DNA of 64,000 bases from Streptomyces venezuelae (GTDB lineage Bacteria; Actinomycetota; Actinomycetes; Streptomycetales; Streptomycetaceae): contig NZ_CP029192.1 in assembly GCF_008642315.1 (NCBI RefSeq), positions 1,984,001-2,048,000 on the forward strand, read 5' to 3'. The notes beneath the pieces are model-generated. The model searched no databases. It saw only the letters and a program-made list of their open reading frames with translations, and had not been told where the DNA came from. Positions 26,697 through 34,159 of this stretch are shown here, one piece after another; the stretch's first letter is position 1; each line of letters begins with the position of its first letter. The position numbers and the translations under genes are program-made.

Positions 26697-26777
26697 TCAC
26701 TTCCCGTGGGAACGGGCGCTCATGCGCCGGTAGTTCGCAGCCATGCTCATCACTCCCTGCGTTCGGACTCCCACCAT
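26697..26777 (-). CDS. Possible 26-residue peptide
   Basis: ATG at 26777, with GGAGGAA seven bases upstream, opens a 26-codon frame ending TGA at 26697: MVGVRTQGVMSMAANYRRMS then ARSHGK. An alternative internal ATG has a second ribosome-like GGGAG. No signal or membrane segment; basic and polar. It sits between the P450 operon hairpin and the 59-residue membrane protein gene. It could be a leader peptide, a small protein, or chance. I do not recognise it, and only the good ribosome site supports it. Confidence 0.35.
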   Translation of the reverse strand: MVGVRTQGVMSMAANYRRMSARSHGK

Positions 26778-26794
26778 GCCCTGTTCCTCCAGGC

Positions 26795-26819
26795 GGGCGC
26801 CAGAGGGTAACTGGCGCCC
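26795..26819. terminator. Hairpin downstream of the P450 gene
   Basis: A perfect 9-base stem (gggcgccag with ctggcgccc) closing a 7-base loop (agggtaa) lies 25 bases past the P450 stop on the minus strand. It is the likely end of the peptide/P450 transcript, and also sits just upstream of the possible 26-residue gene. Confidence 0.6.
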
Positions 26820-26843
26820 ACAGGTGGGGTGTTGCTCACACCG

Positions 26844-27899
26844 TCACGCCTGGGCGGACCTCACGAGGCGGACCTTGTCGACGCCGAGCAGGCCCGCGAG
26901 CGGCACCTTCGCCGCGGTCTGGCGGGGGTCGACCGTCGTGCCCTCGGCACGCAGGATGTCGAGGAGCATGCCGGCCAGGGGCATCACCATGTGGCGGCCC
27001 CAGCAGCGTTCGGAGACGTGGCCGAAGGGGAGGTAGCCGGGGTGGTCGTCGGGGTCGAGCGTGGCCCAGCGCTCGGGGCGGAACTCGTCGGGGTCGTCCC
27101 AGAGTTCCGGGTCGCGGTGGCTGAGCAGCGGCAGGAGCAGGACGTCGTCGCCGGTGCCGATGCGGGCGTCGAGGGCGGTGTACTCGGGGGACGCGTTGCG
27201 CAGGATGTTCCAGGACGGCGGGAGCAGCCGCATGGACTCGTACAGGATGTGCTCGCCCGGCGTCTCGTCGTCGAAGGGCGCCCCGAGCCAGTACGCGTTG
27301 GCGACGAGCGTGGAGACGGTGAAGCAGACGGGGGCGGCGGCGCGCCGGTACAGGCCCATGGCGTAGCGCCGGTCGCTGTACGTCGTGGCGTTCGCCGTGA
27401 GGCCCGCGATGCTGGTGACGGGCGCGCCGGGGCGGAGCCTGCCGGGCAGGGCGGCGCCGGTCGCGATGACCGTCCAGGTCAGCTTGGGCGTCAGCTCCAG
27501 TGTGCGGTCCATGAGGATGCGCAGCCGGTACGGGTCGGCGCCGAGGATCAGGTCGCGCAGGTACACGTGGCCGACGTGCGGCCACTCCCCGGAGAGGTCG
27601 GGCCGGCCGGGCACGGGCTTCTTCAGCGCCGCCCGTACGTCACGGCCGATGGCCTGCATGACGGTGGCGGCCTCGGTGCGCGGGATGGAGCGCCCGTGCA
27701 GCGGCTTGAAGGTGGGGCGTTCGCGCTCGGTGGCGGGCCGGGCGGCGAGGATCTGGTCGGTGAGCGCGGGCCCGGCGACGCCGACGGTGTCGTCGTCCAG
27801 GCGGAACACGTCCTCGCCGCGGTGGTCGCGCAGCAGGGCGTGGAGTCGCGGCGTGAAGACGGTGGTCCGCGCGAGCCGGTCGGTGCCGGAAATGGACAT
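26844..27899 (-). CDS. Atypical cytochrome P450, putative RiPP cross-linking enzyme of an atropopeptide-type cluster
   Basis: A short, 351-residue P450 starting at ATG 27899 (MSISGTDRLARTTVF, ribosome site GGGAGAC). ExxR is present (LYESMRLLPPSWN) and the heme cysteine is in LPFGHVSERCWGRHM. Two features are unusual: the FGxG part of the heme loop reads FGHV, and the I-helix lacks AGxDT, showing AAPVCFTVSTLVANAYWL instead. The segment between I-helix and K-helix is also short. This suggests a specialised enzyme rather than a general monooxygenase. It follows a 26-residue peptide gene with core AWYHWY after 107 bases. By analogy with tryptorubin-type clusters, where one P450 installs aromatic cross-links in a hexapeptide core, it probably forges C-C and C-N bonds between Trp and Tyr side chains or backbone. 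No ferredoxin gene is adjacent. Confidence 0.85.
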   Translation of the reverse strand: MSISGTDRLARTTVFTPRLHALLRDHRGEDVFRLDDDTVGVAGPALTDQILAARPATERERPTFKPLHGRSIPRTEAATVMQAIGRDVRAALKKPVPGRPDLSGEWPHVGHVYLRDLILGADPYRLRILMDRTLELTPKLTWTVIATGAALPGRLRPGAPVTSIAGLTANATTYSDRRYAMGLYRRAAAPVCFTVSTLVANAYWLGAPFDDETPGEHILYESMRLLPPSWNILRNASPEYTALDARIGTGDDVLLLPLLSHRDPELWDDPDEFRPERWATLDPDDHPGYLPFGHVSERCWGRHMVMPLAGMLLDILRAEGTTVDPRQTAAKVPLAGLLGVDKVRLVRSAQA

Positions 27900-27927
27900 C
27901 GGAGGTCTCCCTGGGCGGGAGGGCCGA

Positions 27928-27957
27928 GCCCGGCGGCCGGTTCGCGGCACGCCGGGC
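27928..27957 (-). promoter_or_regulatory. Intergenic stem-loop between precursor peptide and P450 genes
   Basis: A perfect 8-base stem (gcccggcg pairing with cgccgggc) with a 14-base loop lies in the 107-base gap. RiPP operons often have such a partial terminator so that the precursor is made in excess over the enzyme; that role here is inference. Confidence 0.5.
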
Positions 27958-28006
27958 CCGGGCCTCAACGGCGCATTACGTCCCTACGGTCGAGAGCAGG
28001 GCAGGC

Positions 28007-28087
28007 CTAGTACCAGTGGTACCAGGCGTACGCCTTGAGGCTCTTCTCGCCGGTGATCTTCTTCTTGAGGGAGCGGACAACCTTCAT
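28007..28087 (-). CDS. RiPP precursor peptide, tryptorubin/atropopeptide-like, core AWYHWY
   Basis: A 26-residue peptide. I chose the second ATG (28087) because GGAGG lies seven bases upstream; the ATG at 28093 is too close to it and would only add Met-His. The leader is MKVVRSLKKKITGEKSLKAY, strongly basic and helical, and the last six residues are AWYHWY directly before the stop (28007-28009, TAG). Tryptorubin A, as I recall, is a cross-linked hexapeptide AWYIWY encoded at the C-terminus of a short precursor next to one P450. This peptide has the same length and pattern, with His in place of Ile at position 4, and the adjacent gene is a P450. The peptide is too short for routine gene callers. 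Core processing and the exact cut site after AY are inferred. Confidence 0.85.
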   Translation of the reverse strand: MKVVRSLKKKITGEKSLKAYAWYHWY

Positions 28088-28115
28088 GTGCATACCTCCG
28101 GTCGATTCCGTCGGC

Positions 28116-28134
28116 GTCCATGCGGGACATGGAC
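28116..28134. promoter_or_regulatory. Inverted repeat upstream of the precursor gene
   Basis: gtccatg-cggga-catggac is a perfect 7-base inverted repeat, 29 to 47 bases before the precursor start. It could be a regulator site or a 5'-leader hairpin. No clear -35/-10 pair was recognised in the surrounding 140 bases. Confidence 0.35.
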
Positions 28135-28230
28135 CTGCGGCGAGCATGGCCCCGTCCGATCAACGTCCGATAAACGGCAACGCGACCCGCGTGAGCGGAG
28201 CGTCAGCGGCCCGCATGCACGCGCGCGCCG

Positions 28231-29419
28231 TCACAGGTCGGCGAGCGTGCCGTCCACCGTGGCGTCCGCGGAACCGAGCCCGGGCGCCAGCCTCCAGAGC
28301 GAGGTCACCTCGGCCGCACGCGCCGCGTGCAGCGGGTCGGTGGGGTCGGCGGCGCGCGGATGGCGCGGCGCGATGTCCAGGCGGTCCACGACGCGCAGAC
28401 CTGCCGCGTCGAAGTCCGCCAACAGCGCCTCCCGCGAACGGAGTCGCAGACGCTCGGCCAGGTCGGAGAGGACGAGCCAGCCCTCCCCCGCGGGTTCCAG
28501 ATGCGCGGCGAGCCCCGCCAGGAAGCCGTGCAGCATCGCGCCGCCCGGGTCGTACACACCCTGCTCGACGGCGGAGGTCGGCCGGGCGGGCAGCCACGGC
28601 GGGTTGCACACCACGAGCGCGGCGCGGCCCGGCGGGAAGAGGCCGGTGCCGAGGACCTCCACGCGCCCGGCGAGACCGAGGCGTTCGACGTTGTCGCGCG
28701 CGCAGGCGACGGCGCGCGGGTTGATGTCGGTGGCGACCACCCGTGCCACGCCGCGGCGCGCGAGGAGGGCCGCGAGCACGCCGGTGCCGGTTCCGACGTC
28801 GAACGCGGTACGCGGCCGTGGAGCCGCGCCGGAACCCGGGAGCGGCGCCCGCGCGACCAGGTCGACGTACTCGCCCCTGACCGGGGAGAACACGCCGTAG
28901 TGCGGGTGGATGCGGGCGCCGAGTGCGGGCACGCGCACGCCCTTCGTCCGCCACTCGTGGGCGCCGATCACGCCGAGGAGTTCGCGCAGGGAGACCACCG
29001 TCGGCCCGTCGGGCGGACCGTAGGCCTCCCGGCAGGCCGTGCGGACGTCGGGCGCTCGGCGCAGGCCCAGCCGGTACTCGCCGTCGAGGTGCACGAGCAG
29101 CATGCCGAGCACGCGGGCCCGGTGGCCCCGGGCGCGGCGGTGCAGGTGGAAGGCGTCGGCGGGGGGTGGCACCCGGCGCGGGGGTCTTCCTGTCGACGCG
29201 GCGGCCGAGCGCGCCGAGGAGCTGCCGGGCGCCGTGGAAGTCGCCGCGCCAGAGCAGCGCGGTGCCTTCGCAGGCGAGGCGGTGGGCGGCGGCCGCCCGG
29301 GTCCGGTCATCGGCGACGACGATGCGGCGGGGCGGCGCGGCGCCGCTCTCGGAGTGCCAACCGGCGTACTGGACAGGGCTGTTGGTGTGGTCGTTCTCGG
29401 TCCACTCGATGCGGGGCAT
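28231..29419 (-). CDS. Class I SAM-dependent methyltransferase (N5-glutamine/HemK-like motif), apparently frameshifted
   Basis: The gene reads from ATG 29419 (MPRIEWTENDHTNSPVQYAG, ribosome site GAGGAG) to about 29167, then the homology continues in another frame to 28231. At 29161-29166 there is a run of six G (six C on the coding strand); removing one restores a continuous protein of about 395 residues (...RKTPAPGAT-PADAFHLHRR...). The C-terminal part has AFDVGTGTGVLAALLARRG (SAM motif I) and the catalytic VVCNPPWLP motif of amino-methylating enzymes. It is therefore either inactivated, programmed to slip at the homopolymer, or affected by a one-base sequence error. A nucleic-acid or protein substrate is likely, but I cannot name it. 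Confidence 0.75.
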
Positions 29420-29618
29420 CAAGGACTCCTCGTGATCGCGGGGCGCAAGGGCACGAAGAGCGCGACGACGCGGAGAAAGAGGGCATGCGAAGCCCCCGCG
29501 TCGCCGCGCGCGAGCGGGAGTCAGCCGACGACCATGCCGAGAGTCACGAGGGAGAATCTGCCACATCGCGGGCCGCCTCGACCAGAGAGAGGCCGCGCAC
29601 AAGAGAGGCGCCACCACC

Positions 29619-30311
29619 ATGAAGCTGCACACGCACGAGTGGGGAGCCGGCGACCGCGTCGCCCTCCTGGTCCACGGGATCATGTCGGACCACCGCACCT
29701 GGCGGCGCGTGGGTCCCGCCCTCGCCGACAAGGGGTACCGCGTGATCGGCGTCGATCTGCGCGGTCACGGCGCGAGCGGACGTGGCGAGTACGGTGCGGA
29801 GATATTCGCGGACGACCTCGTCGACACGCTGCCGACGGGCGCGGAGCTGGCGGTCGGGCACTCGCTCGGCGGTGTCGCCCTGTCCCTCGCGGTGGAGCGC
29901 CTCGCGCCCGCGCGGGCCGTCTACTCCGACCCGGCGTGGGCGCTCGGCGGCGAGGGGGCGGTCGATCCCGCGCTGTTCGTGGAGTTCCGGCGGATCCCGC
30001 GCGACGTCCTGGCGAAGTTCAACCCGCGCTGGGAGGCGGCCGACCTCGACGTCGAGATGGCCACGCTGGCGGTCTGGGACCCGGACACCGCGCTCTCGAT
30101 CTCCGGCGCGGACGCCGTCGACCGCACCCCCGCCGCACCCGTCGTGCCGTCGCTCGTGCAGGTCGCGGACCCGAGCACCGTCGTGTCCGACGCGCTCAAG
30201 GAGGAGCTGGCGCGGCGCGGCTTCGAGGTGCGCACGGTCCGGGGCGCGGGGCACACGATCCATCGGGACGACTTCGACGCGTTCATGGGGTCACTCGACG
30301 GCTGGGTGTGA
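29619..30311 (+). CDS. Alpha/beta-hydrolase
   Basis: A 230-residue alpha/beta-hydrolase close to minimal size. It shows LLVHGIMSDHRTW (oxyanion), VDLRGHGAS, the nucleophile elbow VGHSLGG, and the catalytic His in RGAGHTIHRDD. A probable acid is the Asp in VQVADPSTV, where the classical Asp-after-strand-7 position is partly altered. Cap region is short. No signal peptide. The gene stands alone, divergent from the frameshifted methyltransferase across 199 bases in which I see no other gene. Substrate unknown. Confidence 0.85.
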   Translation: MKLHTHEWGAGDRVALLVHGIMSDHRTWRRVGPALADKGYRVIGVDLRGHGASGRGEYGAEIFADDLVDTLPTGAELAVGHSLGGVALSLAVERLAPARAVYSDPAWALGGEGAVDPALFVEFRRIPRDVLAKFNPRWEAADLDVEMATLAVWDPDTALSISGADAVDRTPAAPVVPSLVQVADPSTVVSDALKEELARRGFEVRTVRGAGHTIHRDDFDAFMGSLDGWV

Positions 30312-30393
30312 GCGCGCCGTGCCGCCGCTCGCGGGCCCGGACGAGTGGCGGTGCACCGGACGGGCCGAGCCTTAGTCCGATTTACTACATTCA

Positions 30394-30404
30394 TACATAT
30401 ATGT
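30394..30404 (+). promoter_or_regulatory. AT-rich -10-like element and palindrome before the deacetylase gene
   Basis: The 40 bases before the GTG at 30412 are strikingly AT-rich. They contain TACATA (30394-30399) and the perfect palindrome acatatatgt (30395-30404). If TACATA or the overlapping TATATG is the -10, transcription would begin at or within a few bases of the start codon, and no Shine-Dalgarno sequence is visible, so the message may be leaderless. Confidence 0.4.
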
Positions 30405-30411
30405 TCAGCTA

Positions 30412-31281
30412 GTGATCACTCTCGTACGGAGATGCGCCGCGCTCTGCGCCCTCGGCACCCTGACCGCAGCCCTCGCCGGTTGTGCCGGCGACACCGCCAC
30501 GTCGTCCGGTCACACGGGCCGTCACGCCCGGCCCCCGGCGAGCGCCGCCGCTCCCTCGGCGTCCGCCCCGCCCACGCTGGCCCCCGGCCCGTCCGGCCTG
30601 ACCCCCGTCTTCGAGAACGGGCCCCGGGCCCGCGGCCGTACCGTCGCCCTCACCTTCGACGCCGACATGACCGCGGACCAGGGTCCGCGCGCGGCGGCCG
30701 GTGAACGGTTCGACAACCCGGCGCTGGTCGCCACGCTGCGGCGCCTGAAGGTCCCGGCGACGTTCTTCATGACGGGGCGGTGGGCCGAGGAGTACCCGGC
30801 GCAGGCCAGGGCCATCGGGCGCGACCCGCTCTTCGAGGTCGCCAACCACTCGTACAGCCACCACGCGTTCACCGGCCGCTGCTACGGACTGCCGACGGTT
30901 CCGGCGCCCCGGATGCGCGCCGACATGGAGCGCGCGTTCGCCGCGTTCCGCGCGGCCGGGGTCGAGCGCCCCGTGCCGTACTTCCGCTTCCCCGGCGGCT
31001 GCTACGACCAGCGGGCCCTGCGCGCCCTCGCACCCGGCGGCGTCACCGCCGTGCAGTGGGACGTCGTCAGCGGCGACGCCTTCGCGACGGACTCCGCGGC
31101 GGTGGCCCGGCAGGTTCTCGACGGGGTGCGGCCCGGCTCGGTCGTCGTCATGCACTGCACACGCAGCGCGGCCCCCGCGACGGAACGCGCCCTGCGCACG
31201 ATCATCCCGAAGCTCCGGGAGCGCGGCTTCCGATTCGTCCGGGTGTCGGAGCAGATCAGGGCCGCGGGGGCACGGGGCTAG
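30412..31281 (+). CDS. Polysaccharide deacetylase (NodB/CE4) lipoprotein
   Basis: A 289-residue lipoprotein. Signal peptide with lipobox LAGC places the lipidated cysteine at residue 24; a Ser/Pro/Ala linker follows. The NodB domain has ALTFDADMT (catalytic base Asp and metal Asp), HSYSHHAF (zinc histidines), RFPGGCYD (motif 3) and WDVVSGDAF, ending with VVMHC in place of the usual LHD-like motif 5. It likely removes acetyl groups from cell-wall or extracellular amino sugars at the outer face of the membrane. The start codon is GTG with no ribosome site visible, and an AT-rich promoter-like stretch lies immediately upstream. Confidence 0.88.
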   Translation: MITLVRRCAALCALGTLTAALAGCAGDTATSSGHTGRHARPPASAAAPSASAPPTLAPGPSGLTPVFENGPRARGRTVALTFDADMTADQGPRAAAGERFDNPALVATLRRLKVPATFFMTGRWAEEYPAQARAIGRDPLFEVANHSYSHHAFTGRCYGLPTVPAPRMRADMERAFAAFRAAGVERPVPYFRFPGGCYDQRALRALAPGGVTAVQWDVVSGDAFATDSAAVARQVLDGVRPGSVVVMHCTRSAAPATERALRTIIPKLRERGFRFVRVSEQIRAAGARG

Positions 31282-31291
31282 GGTGGCCGGT

Positions 31292-31570
31292 ATGGCGGAT
31301 GTGGGTGGTCGTACGGATGCGGACGAGGTTGGAGTGACGGGTGAGGGCCGGGCAACGGCGGCCGATACCACGGAGGCCGGACCTTCGGAGGCCGGACCTT
31401 CGGAAGCCGGCGCCTCGGAGACCGGCGCCTCGGAAACCGGCGCCTCGGAAGTCCTCGCCGAGTGCGCGCTGTGTCGCGCCCCCACCGAGTACCCGGAGTC
31501 CCACAAGGGCATCACGCTCTGCCCGGTGTGCGAGTGGCGGGAGGCGGAGCGGGCGGCGTGCTCGGGGTGA
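31292..31570 (+). CDS. Small zinc-ribbon protein with Glu-Ala-Gly-Ser repeats
   Basis: About 92 residues from ATG 31292 (an in-frame GTG at 31283 is possible). The N-terminal half is a low-complexity acidic region with five copies of a 15-base unit encoding EAGPS, EAGAS or ETGAS (31376-31450). The C-terminal 35 residues are a compact zinc ribbon: CALC...ITLCPVCEW, two CxxC pairs spaced by about 18 residues. No signal or membrane segment. It follows the deacetylase stop by 10 bases and may be cotranscribed with it. Function unknown; zinc-ribbon proteins of this size often bind protein or nucleic acid. Confidence 0.7.
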   Translation: MADVGGRTDADEVGVTGEGRATAADTTEAGPSEAGPSEAGASETGASETGASEVLAECALCRAPTEYPESHKGITLCPVCEWREAERAACSG

Positions 31571-31631
31571 CACCGTTCGCCCCCCCGAGCCACCTCTCCA
31601 CGCCCCGTCACGCCCCGCCCCGTCCCTCGTC

Positions 31632-32300
31632 TCACCCCCGCCGCGAACTGAGCGCGCACGCCCCCCACATCGCCGCCGCCGCGACGGCGAGCGACCCCGC
31701 GAGCGCGCCCAGCGACAGCGGCACCACGCCCTCCCGCGAGCCCGTGGTCAGGTCGGTGAGGACCGACTTGGCCGGGGAGCCCGTGGTGACGACCAGCAGC
31801 AGCGCGCCGAGCAGCATCGCGGGGACGGCCCGCCCCGCGGAGCGCAGCAGCGGCCAGTTGGCGAGCGCCCCGAGCGCCGTGCCGAGCAACGCGCTGACCA
31901 GCATCGCGAGGAGCCCGGCCGCGCCCGCGGAGAGCCGCGGCACCGGCACCCGGGAGTTGATGCTCGCCGCGTCGCTGATGGCCGTCACGACGAGGACCGC
32001 CGCGCCTCCCAGTGCGGACGCCGCGAGGAACGCGGCGAGCAGCGAGGCGAGATGCGCCCGCCCGGGTCCCGCCGCCGCGGCGGAGCAACTGCGGGCGGCG
32101 GGCGGCTCGTTGGACACACAGATCCGCACCAGCCAGGCGGCCACGGGCAGCAGGGCCCCGGCGGCGTACGCGAGCGAGTCCAGGATCGGCTGACCGCCCT
32201 GCACGCCGATGCCGAGGAAGACGGCGTAGAGGATCACGGGCGGCAGCCAGCGCTGGGAACGCACGAGCAGGGCGGTCTGGTAGCGCAGCAGGGCGGACAT
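31632..32300 (-). CDS. ABC transporter permease subunit (small, five to six TM)
   Basis: A hydrophobic protein of about 222 residues with five to six membrane segments (LPPVILYAVFLGIGV, ALLPVAAWLVRICV, AAFLAASALGGAAVLVVTA, LLAMLVSALLGTALGALANW, AMLLGALLLVV, LGALAGSLAVAAAAMWGAC). No family name is recognised. It begins at an ATG that overlaps the stop of the upstream ATPase gene (TGATG), so the two form an ABC transporter, with the ATPase directly before. An in-frame GTG at 32303 is an alternative start. Export is more likely than import because no binding protein is present. Confidence 0.8.
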   Translation of the reverse strand: MSALLRYQTALLVRSQRWLPPVILYAVFLGIGVQGGQPILDSLAYAAGALLPVAAWLVRICVSNEPPAARSCSAAAAGPGRAHLASLLAAFLAASALGGAAVLVVTAISDAASINSRVPVPRLSAGAAGLLAMLVSALLGTALGALANWPLLRSAGRAVPAMLLGALLLVVTTGSPAKSVLTDLTTGSREGVVPLSLGALAGSLAVAAAAMWGACALSSRRG

Positions 32301-33199
32301 CACCGTTCCTCACCCCGCCTCTCTCCGGCCGGGGCGCTCACCGTCACCACGTGCCACGGGGGCCGCGCCGTCAGGAGCTCCCGCAGGATCCGGTCCGAGT
32401 GCGGCCGGGGAACGGTGAGGCGTGTGGTGCCGTCGGGCGTCCCGGCGGCCGTCGCCACGGACGCCGCCGTCACCGGCGCCGGAAGTTCCGCGCCCTGGGG
32501 CCCCTGGACCTCGATGAGGACGGTCGGCCCTTGCCGTTCCGCCGCGCGTGCGGGATCCGAAGTGTCCGTCTCCGTAAGTCGGTTCAGCGCCGTGCCGATC
32601 ACCGCGTACGTTTCATCGGCCACCCCCGGAAGGCGGCGCGGGTCGTGGTCGACGAAGACCACGGCGCCGCCCTCCGCCGTGCGGTCGGACACCGCGCGGT
32701 CGAGTGCGGCGCGGGCGGGCGCGTCCAGGCCCGTCCACGCCTCGTCGAGGACGAGCAGATCGGGCTCCGCCAGCAGCGCCTGCGCCACGGCCACCTTCTG
32801 GCTGCTCCCCTTGGAGAGCTCCGACAGGGGCGTGCGCGCATACGCGGCGGCGCCGAACCGCTCCAGCCACTCGGCCGCACCCCGCCGCGCGGCACCGGCC
32901 GCGAGGCCGTGCACGCGGCCCATGTGCGTGAGGTAGCCGAGGGCCGTGAACGGCAGGGCGGCCGGGAACCTCTCGGGGACGAACGCCGTGCGCCGGCGCC
33001 CGCTCACCCGCCCCTCGGACGGTGCGTCGATACCGGCGAGCAGTCTCAACAGGGTCGACTTTCCCGTGCCGTTGGCCCCTTCGACGCGCACCAGCGAGCC
33101 CGTGCGTATACCGAGGTCGACACCGCGCAGCACCCAGGTGCCACCCATGCCGTAGCGGCGGCCGACCCCGTCGAGCCGCACCGCGAGATCACGTTCCAT
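32300..33199 (-). CDS. ABC transporter ATP-binding protein
   Basis: A 299-residue ABC ATPase with the Walker A EGANGTGKSTLLRL, signature LSKGSSQKVAVAQAL and Walker B LLVLDEAWTGLD, then VVFVDHD (switch His). The signature LSKGSSQ deviates from LSGGQ but is common in ABC-2 subfamilies. The C-terminal 80 residues beyond the ATPase core (TVLIEVQGPQGAELP...) may be a regulatory extension. I used the ATG at 33199 (GAGG eight bases upstream); the open frame continues far upstream as antisense to other genes. It is partnered with the overlapping small permease gene. Substrate unknown. Confidence 0.88.
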   Translation of the reverse strand: MERDLAVRLDGVGRRYGMGGTWVLRGVDLGIRTGSLVRVEGANGTGKSTLLRLLAGIDAPSEGRVSGRRRTAFVPERFPAALPFTALGYLTHMGRVHGLAAGAARRGAAEWLERFGAAAYARTPLSELSKGSSQKVAVAQALLAEPDLLVLDEAWTGLDAPARAALDRAVSDRTAEGGAVVFVDHDPRRLPGVADETYAVIGTALNRLTETDTSDPARAAERQGPTVLIEVQGPQGAELPAPVTAASVATAAGTPDGTTRLTVPRPHSDRILRELLTARPPWHVVTVSAPAGERRGEER

Positions 33200-33250
33200 G
33201 AGGTCATCCTCGCGCACGGGCCGCGGCACCCGGCTGGCAGACTGGCGGAC

Positions 33251-34006
33251 GTGAGAAGCGACGAAACGACCACTCCCGGCATGCCGGACGCGCAGGCCGC
33301 CCAGGACAGCCCGTTCCGCCATGAGAACACTTGGCGCGACGAGGCACCGCAGTTCGTGCTGCCGCTCGTCGCCCGCATCGAGCGCACCGCTCCCCCGGCC
33401 CGCACCGACGCCCTGGAGACCGCGGCCCGCGCGGTCCTGATGATCCTGAGCGACGAGCGGTCCCTCGGCGAGGGGCCGTGGGCGCAGGCGATGAACGACT
33501 GGCAGGACGCCCGCATCCGCAAGGTGGTGCGCAGGGCGCGCGGCGCCGAGTGGCGCAGGGCCGAGGCGCTGCCCGGCATCACGGTCACCGGCAAGTCGGC
33601 GGAGGTGCGGGTCTATCCGCCGGTCCCCCTCGACGGCTGGCCCAAGGAGCTGGCGCGCCTCCAGGTCTCGGGCACGGAGCTCGACGACCCGGAGCCCCCG
33701 GCCGGGGCCGACCCGGCGTACCCCGTCCTGTGGATGAGCCCCGAGGTCGACATGACGGCGGGCAAGTCGATGGCACAGGCGGGGCACGGCGCGCAGCTGG
33801 CCTGGTGGGAGCTGTCGGCCGAGGACCGCGCCGCATGGCGCGACGCGGGTTTCCCCCTCTCGGTCCGCACCGCCGACGCGGCCCGCTGGCGTGACCTCAC
33901 CACGAGCGGCCTTCCCGTGGTCCGCGATGCGGGCTTCACCGAGATCGCCCCCGGAAAAACGGTCGCGGTCGAGGGCGGCCGCCATCTCTGCCCGCTCCCC
34001 CGCTAG
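33251..34006 (+). CDS. Peptidyl-tRNA hydrolase 2 (PTH2)-family protein
   Basis: A 251-residue protein; GTG at 33251 with an alternative ATG at 33281. The C-terminal 120 residues show the PTH2 pattern: LWMSPEVDMTAGKSMAQAGHGAQLAWWEL (the lysine and the GKSMAQAGHGAQ loop of the active site), FPLSVRTADAARWRDLTT (nucleic-acid-binding strand) and VVRDAGFTEIAPGKTVAV. The N-terminal 130 residues are helical with no known domain. PTH2 cleaves peptides from peptidyl-tRNA in archaea and eukaryotes; actinobacteria often carry such longer versions next to the normal PTH1. Divergent from the ABC transporter genes with 51 bases between. Confidence 0.82.
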   Translation: MRSDETTTPGMPDAQAAQDSPFRHENTWRDEAPQFVLPLVARIERTAPPARTDALETAARAVLMILSDERSLGEGPWAQAMNDWQDARIRKVVRRARGAEWRRAEALPGITVTGKSAEVRVYPPVPLDGWPKELARLQVSGTELDDPEPPAGADPAYPVLWMSPEVDMTAGKSMAQAGHGAQLAWWELSAEDRAAWRDAGFPLSVRTADAARWRDLTTSGLPVVRDAGFTEIAPGKTVAVEGGRHLCPLPR

Positions 34007-34159
34007 CAGCGGTCGAGGCCTGTACCACCACTCCGGAATCACAATCAAGGGCTTGAAGAGCACCACGTTCCGGGTTACGTTTTTCAGGTCTAGACCAAGG
34101 GGGTCCGGGAATGTTGCCCTGTTTTGGGCGCAGTTCCGGAATGGGGGGAGCGTTGTTGC

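Noticed and set aside
28088..28093. Upstream ATG of the precursor peptide
   Set aside because: Only one base separates it from GGAGG, too close to initiate; the next ATG has normal spacing.
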